From NCBI GenBank assembly GCA_039881145.1, contig JAYKKI010000007.1:40195001-40259000 (forward strand): 64,000 nt of DNA, written 5' to 3'. This document shows, piece after piece, positions 23,706-35,189 of this stretch. This DNA is from Druceiella hillmani. Taxonomy: Eukaryota; Arthropoda; Insecta; Lepidoptera; Hepialidae. Within the stretch, counting starts at the first letter, position 1. Each line of letters begins with the position of its first letter. The position numbers were made by a program, and so were the translations under genes. The notes below the pieces were generated by a model. It had not been told where the DNA came from. It saw nothing but the letters and a program-made list of their open reading frames with translations, and searched no databases.

Positions 23706-24048
23706 AAAAAACTCGTTCTAGGCGACTTTCAAAAGATTCTATTATATGTCATATTTTCCTATTAGAGAGCTAAAAAATTTAGTCATATATTCTAAAAAAG
23801 GAATCAATTTTTTATGTGAAATATCTAATGATGCGTTTGGATAAGTATTAAAACGTTCTGATTGTACGTCGCGACGTGCCATTCAGCCAGCTTCAGGTGT
23901 TGTCGGCTAACAGTATTATAAAATAAAAAATATATTTCAATAGATCGTTGAGAAATACTTCTGTGATAAATTATTTCATGAAAAGAAAATAATAAAAATG
24001 AAATTAGTATTTTATTATTATCAACTATCTGAATATTTTTATTTTTTA

Positions 24049-24953
24049 TTATCAATTCGTTGTTGTCGTGTTCCACATAGATAGTAAAATAAATAATAGT
24101 AAAAGGAGAAAAAACGAGGATTGAGTCAAAGCTTTTTAAAACTGCCTCCGCCAGTTTTAGTGCCTCGTTTCTATACAATATTTCTTGCAGCAGATCGCTC
24201 AGTGGATATATTCCCACTTTTAGGACGTTTACTGCGAAAGCTTCGCACTCAAAGATGTGCTTGGGGTAGAGCTAGACTTCGGAACAGTACTTGCAATGGA
24301 TATAAGTTCTGGAATTATCTAGTCTGGTGGATCTTCACTCCTTTAAGGTGATTAGTTCTTAGTCGGGCTATTGTAGATGTGATATGACTAGGGCAGTTAA
24401 GATCAGTAATGAGAGGTTTCTTAAAGATGTGGGTCAAAATTCCGCATCTTGCCACTGCATCAGCATCTGTAAGTGTGATGGTGTTACGTAACTTTGGTGG
24501 TGGATCGAAGTCTCTGGCTTCTTTGGCTAGAGTATCAGCGTACTCGTTTCCCTCTATATTGACTTGCATCATGCAGGATTTTTCCTTGCAATGCAGCTGT
24601 TCGAGAAGAACATTAATTGAGGAGGTGATGTTTTTCGCTCCGTTTCTAATAGCTTCCAAGGCAGATTGGAATCCGAGAGGATAAGTGATCCTTCTATAGA
24701 TTTTATAGCTTGTGAGTCCGTTAGGTATAATGTGAGGGCATCTTTAATTACGAAGAATTCACTGGTGAAGTTAGATGCAATAATGCCTGTGTTAATATTG
24801 TGATTAATCTTTATGCCGTCTGGCAAGAGGAGGTGAATGCTAGCTCCTCCTTTGTTTAGAAATCTGTCTGGGGTACCGTCTATACAGGCCACTGTTAAGT
24901 TTTCATAGCAGAGTACTTCGATCGTATCCAGTCCTTTTTGTTATCAATTCGTT
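24049..24953 (-). mobile_element. 5'-truncated LINE with RNase H, flanked by 13-bp duplication
   Basis: TTATCAATTCGTT occurs at 24049-24061 and again at 24941-24953, bounding an insert of 879 bases. On the minus strand the insert encodes a broken RNase H domain. Its first half (from about 24938) reads LTVACIDGTPDRFLNKGGAS with ASNFTSEFFVIKDAL, where the catalytic DG(S/T) is present and ET is SE. The second half, after a frameshift near 24650, reads NITSSINVLLEQLHCK and VNIEGNEYADTLAKEA, the GNExAD motif. A further frame gives a C-terminal tail reaching 24.1 kb. RNase H after reverse transcriptase is typical of the I/Jockey/R1 LINE group. There is no clear poly-A; the 3' end reads GAACACGACAAC. 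The neat duplication and missing 5' part are hallmarks of target-primed reverse transcription. Confidence 0.85.
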
Positions 24954-25965
24954 AAAATAAAAATATGAAAAATATAGATATTTTACATCTGCAACACGGC
25001 TCACAATTTTTTTTCATAATTTTAAAATGTAATCTAATATATTCATTGAATGATCATTGACAATCTTAAAAATTTACCGAGTTATAAAGGTTTAAATTTA
25101 ACATTTAGACAAGGACAAGAATACTTAATTGTAACATCATTTTTAACAATTTTAGGGGACGAATGATACAGAAAGATATACCTACTCTGTCTCTGTCATT
25201 AAATTTAGAAGCTCATAACTTACTTATTTTGTAATTCATTTTTATAGCTTTCTCACTACTGGTTTTTAATTGACCTGTATTTCTATGATATTTTAAGTTA
25301 AACAGCAAATTTAGTTGTAGTAAACTCCCGTTTACATAATGTATGACAAATTAAACTTAGTATAAATTCATAATATAAATTACGTGTAACAAAAAACTCA
25401 GTTTTAATTTAATAAATTGTTCAGAATTATTGTTATATAATAATAAATTGTTTAATTGTTAGTTTTAATTAACAAACCATCTAAATTAACAGTGACATCT
25501 AATATTAACGTGGCGTGAATTGAAACAAGAAATTTTTTCGAAAAATTACTGATTTAATTACGTATGATCGTGCACCTCTGCACAGTAAACTTAACCATCA
25601 CAACAAAATGAAAGGTATTTTTTCAGGGTATTTGGAAAAATTACCTGTAATGTTATTGTTGCTTTTTTTCTGTAATTATCTATCAGTGCCATAACATTGT
25701 CGCACTTGCTTGTGCTCAGTCACCAGAACGTAAACTTGTTAGCGTTTCGTAATAATTTCTTATAATAAACACGAAAGAACGTGTTTCCGTGTCCAGTCAT
25801 ATAGTTTTTGTTGATACTGGCCGGTGGCCGCCCAACAGATGAATCATATTTTAGAGAATGACAATTGGAAATTATTTAATCTCTATTTTTACAACAGCCA
25901 ATTTACGTGATAACTTGAATGTTGTTAGAACTGAGTGAATGTTAGTAGACGATTTTTCGGTTTCG
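24954..25965. other. No gene seen
   Basis: AT-rich, with a modest GC rise at 25700-25850 (GGCCGGTGGCCGCCCAAC). No frame or repeat recognised. Confidence 0.45.
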
Positions 25966-25971
25966 TTGTAA

Positions 25972-26150
25972 TTAAGGTTTCGTTGTATTACAACATCTTC
26001 AGGGGGGATATTAGCAAAGATATTAGCAAAGAAAGATCTTTGCTAATATCCCACCTGAATATGTTGTAATACAACGAAACCTAGATAGTGGTAAAGAAAT
26101 TAAAGAAAGTAGAAATAATACTACATCACATAGTTTCATTTAATTGTGAA
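25972..26150 (+). mobile_element. Foldback element, copy 3 (truncated)
   Basis: The left arm starts abruptly at AAGGTTTCGTTGTATTACAA, so the outer ~70 bases of that arm are missing. The right arm is complete to TAGTTTCATTTAATTGTGAA. ATTAGCAAAG is duplicated in the loop. The tail seen in copies 1 and 2 is absent. Confidence 0.8.
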
Positions 26151-26590
26151 CTTACGAAATAATCAGGAAGCAAAAATTCATGTACACTATTACGTCTTAC
26201 TGTCAAAACGTTGAATTATAGGCAATTCTGTAATAGCTGTGTAAATGTTTGTATAGGTGAAAAATATATCTTACTATGTATTACGATTATTTGTCGTGTG
26301 ACGTGACAAATTAATATAGCAAGCCGCATTCCTTAGGTTTCTGAGTACAAAATAGACGATTATAAATAATGATATTTTCATATATCTCGTATCATTATCT
26401 CGTATCTACTTCAGCGACAAATAAAGGTTTACAAGTCGTGCAATGCGCACACATACACACATCGGGTGCCAATCGGCATCATCAAAGCGATACGATGCAA
26501 TGAGGCTATTTACATAGAAACCCCTTAACATTGATTGGTGCGAGTATTACTTTACAGAAATAACATCGATTATACTGGTAATACGGGAAA
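26151..26590. other. No gene seen
   Basis: Mixed composition with a small CpG-rich patch at 26440-26540. Nothing recognised. Confidence 0.4.
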
Positions 26591-26745
26591 TGTGTTTGAT
26601 TGTATGCTTGTCTGTTACCTAATAACTATATAATCATACAACGAATCACTATCAAATTTAGCATGCGTATAGATCATAGGGCAGAATAATACATGAACTT
26701 CTACCTGCGGCTTGGCTCGCTTGAAATATTAATACCCCGGAAAAG
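26590..26745 (-). repeat. Fragment of the CGCGG-ended dispersed repeat
   Basis: TCTACCTGCGGCTTGGCTCG matches, in reverse orientation, the GC-rich end of the repeat at 22595 and 42408. Confidence 0.4.
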
Positions 26746-26804
26746 TGTGTGATGTAAGCATCACACTCATTACACGTTTGCAATTAAAAATCAGGATTAT
26801 TTTC

Positions 26805-26860
26805 TTGAAATTTTGAACTATGTCTATGCCGAGAGGTATAGACATAGTTCAAAATTTGGA
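26805..26860. repeat. Perfect hairpin, 20-23 bp stem with GAGA loop
   Basis: AAATTTTGAACTATGTCTAT at 26808-26827 pairs perfectly with 26838-26857. Counting GCC/GGT (one G-U pair), the stem reaches 23 bp and leaves a four-base GAGA loop at 26831-26834. Confidence 0.95.
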
Positions 26861-27240
26861 TTAACATTTAAGGTACTTTTTAATCGGAGAAATAGTACAA
26901 TTCCTGTAGGATGAAACTCGGAGTCTTTACTCGGTAAAAAAAGTTCAGTAAAGTACACATCTCAAAGTTTATATTGCGCATTTATCACGAAAGACCAAAA
27001 CTACACATTTTTGCTGAACACGAAAAAATATTCAACACTACTTATCGAGAGGCGTTGTAATTGTTTCTATTTAACTTCCCGGACACATGCCTAGTACGCA
27101 CTAGTCAGGAGATATACCTGTGTATCTCACCCTAAGATCTTTAATATATTTCGTTTACATATGTTTTATTACATAACCTTTATTCCTTTGCGCACCACAT
27201 ACCTTTAATCTTATAATAGTTTTTAATATATAAATAATAC
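26861..27240. other. No gene seen
   Basis: Unique sequence leading into the 192-bp satellite. Confidence 0.45.
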
Positions 27241-27244
27241 CCCA

Positions 27245-30200
27245 ATTAAAAAATAAACAAAGGGTTACTACTACAATCTTTTTATCAATAATTATTTACT
27301 TTGCTCTTACGTAAGATAATACGCTTTATAAAGTTAGTTAAAAAAGATATGAAAAATTCTCATAGTTGAATCAATAATAGATTAAATGGTGAAGTTCTCA
27401 TGAGCAGATGCAATTTTGGTAAAATAGTTTTGGTACCAAAAAATAAACAAAGATTTGCTGCTAAAATCTTCTTTATCAATAATTATTTATTTTGTTCTTG
27501 CATAAGATAATACGCTTTATAAAGTTAGTTAAAAAATATATGAAAAAATTCTCATAGTTGAATCAATGATAGATTAAATGGCGAAGTTCTCATGAGCAGA
27601 TGCAATTTTGGTAAAATAGTTTTGGTACCAAAAAATAAACAAAGATTTGCTACTACAATCTTCTTTATCAATAATTATTTATTTTGCTCTTGCATAAGAT
27701 AATACGCTTTATAAAGTTAGTTAAAAAATATATGAAAAAATTCTCATAGTTGAATCAATGATAGATTAAATGGCGAAGTTCTCACGAGCAGATGCAATTT
27801 TGATGAAATATTTTTGATACTCAAAAATAAACAAAGATTTGCTACTACAATCTTCTTTATCAATAATTATTTACTTTGCAATTGCATAAGATAATACGCT
27901 TTATAAAGTTAGTTAAAAAAGATATGAAAAATTTTCATAGTTGAATCAATAATAGATTAAATGGCGAAGTTCTCATGAGCAGATGCAATTTTGGTAAAAT
28001 AGTTTTGGTACCAAAAAATAAACAAAGATTTGCTACTACAATCTTCTTTATCAATAATTATTTATTTTGCTCTTGCATAAGATAATACGCTTTATAAAGT
28101 TAGTTAAAAAATATATGAAAAAATTCTCATAGTTGAATCAATGATAGATTAAATGGCGAAGTTCTCACGAGCAGATGCAATTTTGATGAAATATTTTTGA
28201 TACTCAAAAATAAACAAAGATTTGCTACTACAATCTTCTTTATCAATAATTATTTACTTTGCAATTGCATAAGATAATACGCTTTATAAAGTTAGTTAAA
28301 AAATTTATTGAAAAATTCTCATAGTTGAATCAATGATAGATTAAATGGCGAATTTCTCATGAGCAGATGCAATTTTGATGAAATATTTTTGATACTCAAA
28401 AATAAACAAAGATTTGCTACTACAATCTTCTTTATCAATAATTATTTATTTTGCTCTTGCATAAGATAATACGCTTTATAAAGTTAGTTAAAAAATATAT
28501 GAAAAAATTCTCATAGTTGAATCAATGATAGATTAAATGGCGAAGTTCTCACGACCAGATGCAATTTTGATGAAATATTTTTGATACTCAAAAATAAACA
28601 AAGATTTGCTACTACAATCTTCTTTATCAATAATTATTTACTTTGCTCTTGCATAAGATAATACGCTTTATAAAGTTAGTTAAAAAAGATATGAAAAAAT
28701 TCTCATAGTTGAATCAATGATAGATTAAATGGCGAAGTTCTCATGAGCAGATGCAATTTTCATGAAATATTTTTGATATTAAAAAATAAACAAAGATTTG
28801 CTACTGCAATCTTCTTTATCAATAATTATTTACTTTGCAATTGCATAAGATAATACGCTTTATAAAGTTAGTTAAAAAATTTATTGAAAAATTCTCATAG
28901 TTGAATCAATGATAGATTAAATGGCGAATTTCTCATGAGCAGATGCAATTTTGATGAAATATTTTTGATACTCAAAAATAAACAAAGATTTGCTACTACA
29001 ATCTTCTTTATCAATAATTATTTATTTTGCTCTTGCATAAGATAATACGCTTTATAAAGTTAGTTAAAAAATATATGAAAAAATTCTCATAGTTGAATCA
29101 ATGATAGATTAAATGGCGAAGTTCTCACGACCAGATGCAATTTTGATGAAATATTTTTGATACTCAAAAATAAACAAAGATTTGCTACTACAATCTTCTT
29201 TATCAATAATTATTTACTTTGCTCTTGCATAAGATAATACGCTTTATAAAGTTAGTTAAAAAAGATATGAAAAAATTCTCATAGTTGAATCAATGATAGA
29301 TTAAATGGCGAAGTTCTCATGAGCAGATGCAATTTTCATGAAATATTTTTGATATTAAAAAATAAACAAAAATTTGCTACTGCAATCTTCTTTATCAATA
29401 ATTATTTACTTTGCAATTGCATAAGATAATACGCTTTATAAAGTTAGTTAAAAAATTTATTGAAAAATTCTCATAGTTGAATCAATGATAGATTAAATGG
29501 CGAATTTCTCATGAGCAGATGCAATTTTGATGAAATATTTTTGATACTCAAAAATAAACAAAGATTTGCTACTACAATCTTCTTTATCAATAATTATTTA
29601 TTTTGCTCTTGCATAAGATAATACGCTTTATAAAGTTAGTTAAAAAATATATGAAAAAATTCTCATAGTTGAATCAATGATAGATTAAATGGCGAAGTTC
29701 TCACGACCAGATGCAATTTTGATGAAATATGTTTGATACTCAAAAATAAACAAAGATTTGCTACTACAATCTTCTTTATCAATAATTATTTACTTTGCTC
29801 TTGCATAAGATAATACGCTTTATAAAGTTAGTTAAAAAAGATATGAAAAAATTCTCATAGTTGAATCAATGATAGATTAAATGGCGAAGTTCTCATGAGC
29901 AGATGCAATTTTCATGAAATATTTTTGATATTAAAAAATAAACAAAGATTTGCTACTGCAATCTTCTTTATCAATAATTATTTACTTTGCTCTTGCATAA
30001 GATAATACGCTTTATAAAGTTAGTTAAAAAAAGATATGAAAAAATGCTCATAGTTGAATCAATGATAGATTAAATTGCGAAGTTGTCATGAGCAGATGCA
30101 ATTTTAATGAAATATTTTTGATACTCAAAAATAAACAAAGATTTGCTACTACAATCTTCTTTATCAATAATTATTTACTTTGCAATTGCATAAGATAATA

Positions 30201-30510
30201 CGCTTTATAAAGTTAGTTAAAAAAAAATATGAAAAAATTCTCATAGAATCAATGATAGATTAATTGGCGAAGTTCTCATGAGCAGATGCAATTTTCATGA
30301 AATATTTTTGATATTAAAAAATAAACAAAGATTTGCTACTACAATCTTCTTTATCAATAATTATTTACTTTGCTCTTGCATAAGATAATACGCTTTATAA
30401 AGTTAGTTAAAAAAAGATATGAAAAAATGCTCATAGAATCAATGATAGATTAATTGGCGAAGTTCTCATGAGCAGATGCAATTTTTATGAAACATTTTTT
30501 ATACTTTCCT
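27245..30510 (+). repeat. 192-bp tandem repeat (satellite), about 17 copies
   Basis: AATAAACAAAG recurs at 27252, 27442, 27634, 27826, 28017, 28209, 28401, 28593, 28785, 28977, 29169, 29361, 29553, 29745, 29937, 30130 and 30320. Subtypes are told apart by GCAATTGCAT or GCTCTTGCAT, TTTATTG or ATATATG or AGATATG, CACGACC or CATGAGC, and the tails GGTACC, GATACTC or GATATT. From 28209 to 29937 the same three subtypes follow in order three times, a 576-bp higher-order unit. Earlier and later units are less ordered. No long open frame. Confidence 0.97.
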
Positions 30511-31267
30511 TTTTGCAATCAGAAATGTACAAAAGGGAACCTAGGTATTTATTTTGTTTAAAATAATATGTAAAAGTTCATGTAAAAAATTGTTTCTGAT
30601 TATATTTATTAATAAACGAATTTTCCATGAAAATTTAGTAAAAGAATAAATAGCAATGTATCAATATTTCGTATGGGGAAAAACAAACTCTCTAGGGTAT
30701 TTTTAAATATTAAAATAACGTTTTTTGTATGCGAAATATATACATTAAAGCAAAAAAAATTGTTAGAACACAACGATAAAGGTATATAAGGTAATATGTG
30801 ATTATCATAAATTTAGTAATTAATTGATTATTACTCAATTATGCGTGTTTTTGAGTATGTTAATTAATTAAGAGTTAATTTTGAGTAGGTATGTTAATAA
30901 AAATAAGGTATTACTGTGATAAGCATAAAGTTATTTGAATTTAGAACTTTTGAACATCATTTTTAATTTACGCAATTTGCTTAAAATTTTTTTTAAACTC
31001 CGTCTAAAAATTGTGAAAAAAATTATCTTTTATTTTTTATTTAGGTTAATTTTATTTGAAACCTGCTGACTCTTTAAGTTTAGTGTTATTGGGTATGTTT
31101 TATATTTTTGTACGGTTTTTTTACCCTTAATTTTCTACGCTTTAAACAAACACAAAAAACAGTTGCTATAAAATTAAAACAACTAATTATTAAATAGTGG
31201 CAAAAAGTTTACATCTATTCAAGTTGTCGTAAATAATGTACAAAGCGAAAAATTATTGCGTTTAAAA
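30511..31267. other. No gene seen
   Basis: Very AT-rich, nothing recognised. Confidence 0.5.
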
Positions 31268-31390
31268 TAAATAATGAAAAAACATTAGTAACAAAAAAGT
31301 AACATAAGTAAAATAATGAAAAAACATTAGTAACAAAAAAGTAACATAAGTAAAATAATGAAAAAACATTAGTAACATTAAAGTAACAAA
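31268..31390 (+). repeat. 42-bp tandem repeat, nearly 3 copies
   Basis: TAATGAAAAAACATTAGTAA recurs at 31272, 31314 and 31356. Confidence 0.95.
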
Positions 31391-32729
31391 AATTAAAAAT
31401 TATTAGTTCCCTATGTATTAATAATAGATATTATTTTCAACTATTTGACTTACTTTTGTTTCCAAGGTTAGTTAACAAAAAAATATTGCTTAAAATTTGA
31501 AACGTCTAGTAAAACGGAAAATTTCAAAGAATATACAAATAAGTTTAATGTAGTTCTGGATATTAAAATCAAATTCTTAAAGAACTGCAAACAATTAATT
31601 TCGAAAATATTCTTTAAATTTTAATTGTTTTCTAAATCATTTTGATATAATAACCATAATCTACAACCTCTAAATCAAAAAATATTTTTTGTCCAAAATT
31701 ACTTTTAATATAAAAAAGGTCAAAACAATTGCATAGTTATGTTAAACAACTATTTTGAAAAAGTTTCATGACGCTCCTGTTCCTCAAAATTTTAACGATT
31801 TTTCACTTCGTAGACTCGACTATTGAATTGTTACGACTTAACAAGCAATAATAAAGCATCACCTGTATTGCGTGATAGATCTTCTTTTCATACATAAACG
31901 TCTCCTCTCTACGCATCTGAAGTTTCTCCTTAGTGTCTTACGCTTATTTGTTCATTACGGAGGTGGTGTTCTAACTGCTTATGATGCTGAAAAATGTATT
32001 AAAATTTTAAGGTAAAAAATGTAGTGGAATACTGAAATAATGTAGTAATATTGGGTTGTTGCTTATAAGTTAAAAGTGGTTTGACACGTCTTTTCTCATA
32101 TGAGTTTAGTGTATATATACCCTCCAATAAAAAAACATGGTCTTTTTCTTTCATCATTTATATTCGTAGAATATTGGCAATCATCACGATTTCATTGCAA
32201 ATAAATTAATTTCATTAAATGCATTCATCATCACATTCCGTGTCAGCACATTTTCGCTGTGCGCAATCTCGACCCTACCTGAATTATTACCATTGGCTTA
32301 TCAGTTTTTTGTGGAATCCATTCACAAATTCTTGTTTACGCGCTGGCAACGCCCACAAACCTGATAAGATTGTAATAATATACGTATTTTTATTGAAAAT
32401 TGTAATGTTGTACATATTTTTATCAGGTTTAAAAAAATATTTTCTTTGATATACGTAAAATTTAAATGTTTAATTAAACATAATACATTTAGGACAAACG
32501 TGGTATTATGGATAAAAACATTACGCGCCTACGTAATCTATTAGCAGCTGTATAAACAGCAATAACACCTGCCACGTAACACCCCAGATGCGCTTGTAGT
32601 TACGCAGTATTGAAGTCTTAATTTTTTTAAATTAATTTGTTTTTTTTTCTCTTTTGGCCGCCGCATTTTTTTGCATAGAAACAATTTTTTTCTTTTCGTT
32701 GTGTACTCCCACTGAATTTTTTTAACATT
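31391..32729. other. No gene seen
   Basis: AT-rich. Open frames of 76 codons (32219-32449, plus) and 90 codons (32541-32813, minus) show no family motif. Confidence 0.45.
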
Positions 32730-32910
32730 TTTAGAATTCCATAACTGTGAATGAAAAAATGGAACTCTTATATAATCAGTTTGTTGCCCGTCTGTCTTGT
32801 CTATTAAGAGCATTTTTTTCGGACACAGCTCAAAGTATCAAGTTGAAATTAATATCAAATATTAAGATATATTCCAGTAAAAAGTCAAGGCAATAAAAAT
32901 ATACGGACTT
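32730..32910 (+). mobile_element. AGGGTTCCGT-family repeat, internal left part
   Basis: AATGGAACTCTTATATAATC, then GTCTGTCTTGTCTATTAAG, then AAAGTATCAAGTTGAAATTA. The same order of blocks occurs at 44620-44720. Only the left part is preserved. Confidence 0.5.
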
Positions 32911-33000
32911 TCAAATATTACTAAAAACAAGTAACCGAAAATTATTACGTGACAAACAACATTTTTTCGATTTCAGTTTTTTTTGTATATTTGTAGAATA

Positions 33001-33002
<2 letters not shown>

Positions 33003-33068
<66 letters not shown>
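33003..33068. repeat. (TA)n microsatellite
   Basis: About 33 TA units, one of the longest in the window. It causes Tyr-Ile open frames on both strands. Confidence 0.95.
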
Positions 33069-33070
<2 letters not shown>

Positions 33071-33129
33071 AAGAAATTTTTAACCAAGGAAATATTTACA
33101 ACATAATAGTTTTTTACGTACAAATAATT

Positions 33130-33190
33130 GTTTTTTTCATTACGTACAGCCATATATTTTTTTCATTACGCACAGCCATATATTTTTTTA
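33130..33190 (+). repeat. 28-bp direct duplication
   Basis: TTTTTTCATTACG(T/C)ACAGCC followed by ATATATT occurs twice in a row. Confidence 0.8.
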
Positions 33191-34350
33191 CGAGAGAAAC
33201 TAATTTATTCTTCTCATTGTTCGCCAAAACGTTTTATCCGCAGAAATCAATCGCAGTCACAGAGTTCTTTGCGTGGAAATGAATTTATTCAACTATTATA
33301 CTTTGCCACGTTTGATTGTTTAGCAATCAATTCATAACTTCAATTATGCAATCTCTTAACTAGGAAACAATTTATTTTTTCTATCATCTGTTGCCACGGA
33401 ATTTTTGCATAAAAATGTTATAGTTTATTTACTTTGAATCAATTTCTTTTTTCTGTGATTCACTGCCGCAAGATTGTTTACTTGATCGAAATTAGTTTTT
33501 TTTTCTTCATTTTATAGTAAAGTTTTTGCATAGAAACAAATTTATTATTTCAATTATATAGCGCAGGTTTCTTTGCAATATTTTTTTTCTTTTTACACGG
33601 ATTCCCATTCAATAATGTTTTTATTATGTATTGCACTGGATTTATTAAACTTTATAGAAAAATTAAAATGCTTCATTGAAATAGATACCAAATTAAGTTC
33701 ACTTTATGTGACAGAACTACCCTTATGGTTTCATACTGCAAAAAAACAACGTCTTGCTATGAAGAAGATTTATAAATATTCTATTTGGCTACCGCACGAA
33801 TTATCATTGACAAACTAAGATGACGGTTTTATTATTTGGCAATCTAATATATAAACATATAATGTTACGAAATAAAAAAAATGTCTTGAATTTTGTATAA
33901 AAGCTAAGAAAAGGTGATCCGGTGTACCATTCAAGAATCTACATTTGAACATATTATTTTGCCTAACGTTACATATTATTTTGTAAAAATTGTCCATCGT
34001 GAATTATTTTCACACTAAATTCAGCCCAATGTGAACAAAGATTCAAGATAAATTAAATTAAAATTACTCATAAATTACAGGAAAAAAATTAATATACATT
34101 AATTACAATAAAGTGAAAGTATTTGGTTTTCACTTTAGAAATTAAGTATTATTTTTAATTAGCGATTTTCATTATCATAATTCTTGTATGAAAATGAGGA
34201 GTTGTATGAAAATAAATTGATTCATCCACTATATATCGGAAAACCAAGTGCCTCAAAAGTGTTATTCATCTATTGTGCGCCGATAAGTGTTTTTTTATAT
34301 AAAAACTAATTTATTCTTATCTTTATTAACTGCCTTAACTTTCTCGCTTT
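33190..34350 (+). repeat. Highly degenerate ~80-bp periodicity
   Basis: The motif GAAAC(A)AATTTATT recurs with changes near 33195, 33274, 33363, 33435, 33532 and 34301, with intervening TTGCC(A/G)C. It may be an old decayed tandem array. Weak. Confidence 0.3.
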
Positions 34351-35185
34351 TAACTAATGTCACTCCTTAAGTACTTAGGGGAAAAAATGATAAGTCCTGT
34401 TTTGAACCCTTATATATCCGACAGTAATAACCCATTAGAATGTTATTGAATAAATTTTATAGTCCTACGGAAGAAACAATAATTATGTTCTAGAAAAAAA
34501 TCAAACGGAGTCGTAAGAAACTATGGCCATCTCTCAGATATTGTTCGCACTACCTTCTCTAAAGAAAACGATTCTTATTAAAGTAAAGCCATCTGTTTTT
34601 TATTTTATGAACTAAGTTAAAAGGTACACTATATCGGCGTAGTTCAACACTGAAATCTGCGGCACGCTTACTACTATGTCCATTTCGATATTTTGCGCTA
34701 AAATTCATTCTGTGTTTAATACCACTGATCAATGAAAAGTTTCAAAAGGTAATATGTGCATGAAATAGATATTTTTTTATGTTACTTTTACATTAACTGT
34801 ACAATTTCGAGACATGCTCTTACAGTTTTTTTTTGCTGAAAATAAGTTACAAATTTCTCCGACTTCGATTTGTACTATAAATTCATTTTATTCATAGCTA
34901 TTGTATTTTTCGCAACGTTCCTATTTGTGTTCTAAAAAATGGAAAAAAATACTATTTATGTATTATGTTCGTTAAAACGTTCTATAGCATCGATTCCTGT
35001 ACTCGATATTTTTTCACGGTTGACAATTACGATGTAAAATTAAAATGTATATTTTATATAAGCGCTGCTTTCTCTGACACGAATTCGACTAGAACAGTTC
35101 ACACAAATGTCATGAGACGATGTTAATATATTTTAGAAATAACACATCAATATTTTTTCACGGGCCGATATATTTCTATCGGAGT
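34351..35185. other. No gene seen
   Basis: AT-rich, nothing recognised. Confidence 0.5.
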
Positions 35186-35189
35186 TTTA

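Noticed and set aside
24121..24684. Plus-strand frames of 76 and 91 codons
   Set aside because: They are antisense to the RNase H region of the LINE on the minus strand.
26805..26860. MicroRNA precursor
   Set aside because: The stem is perfect and only about 23 bp. Typical precursors have longer imperfect stems, so I kept it as a hairpin only.
32911..33282. Tyr-Ile-rich frames on both strands, also at 8312, 39389, 41924 and 53471
   Set aside because: They are translations of (TA)n microsatellites.
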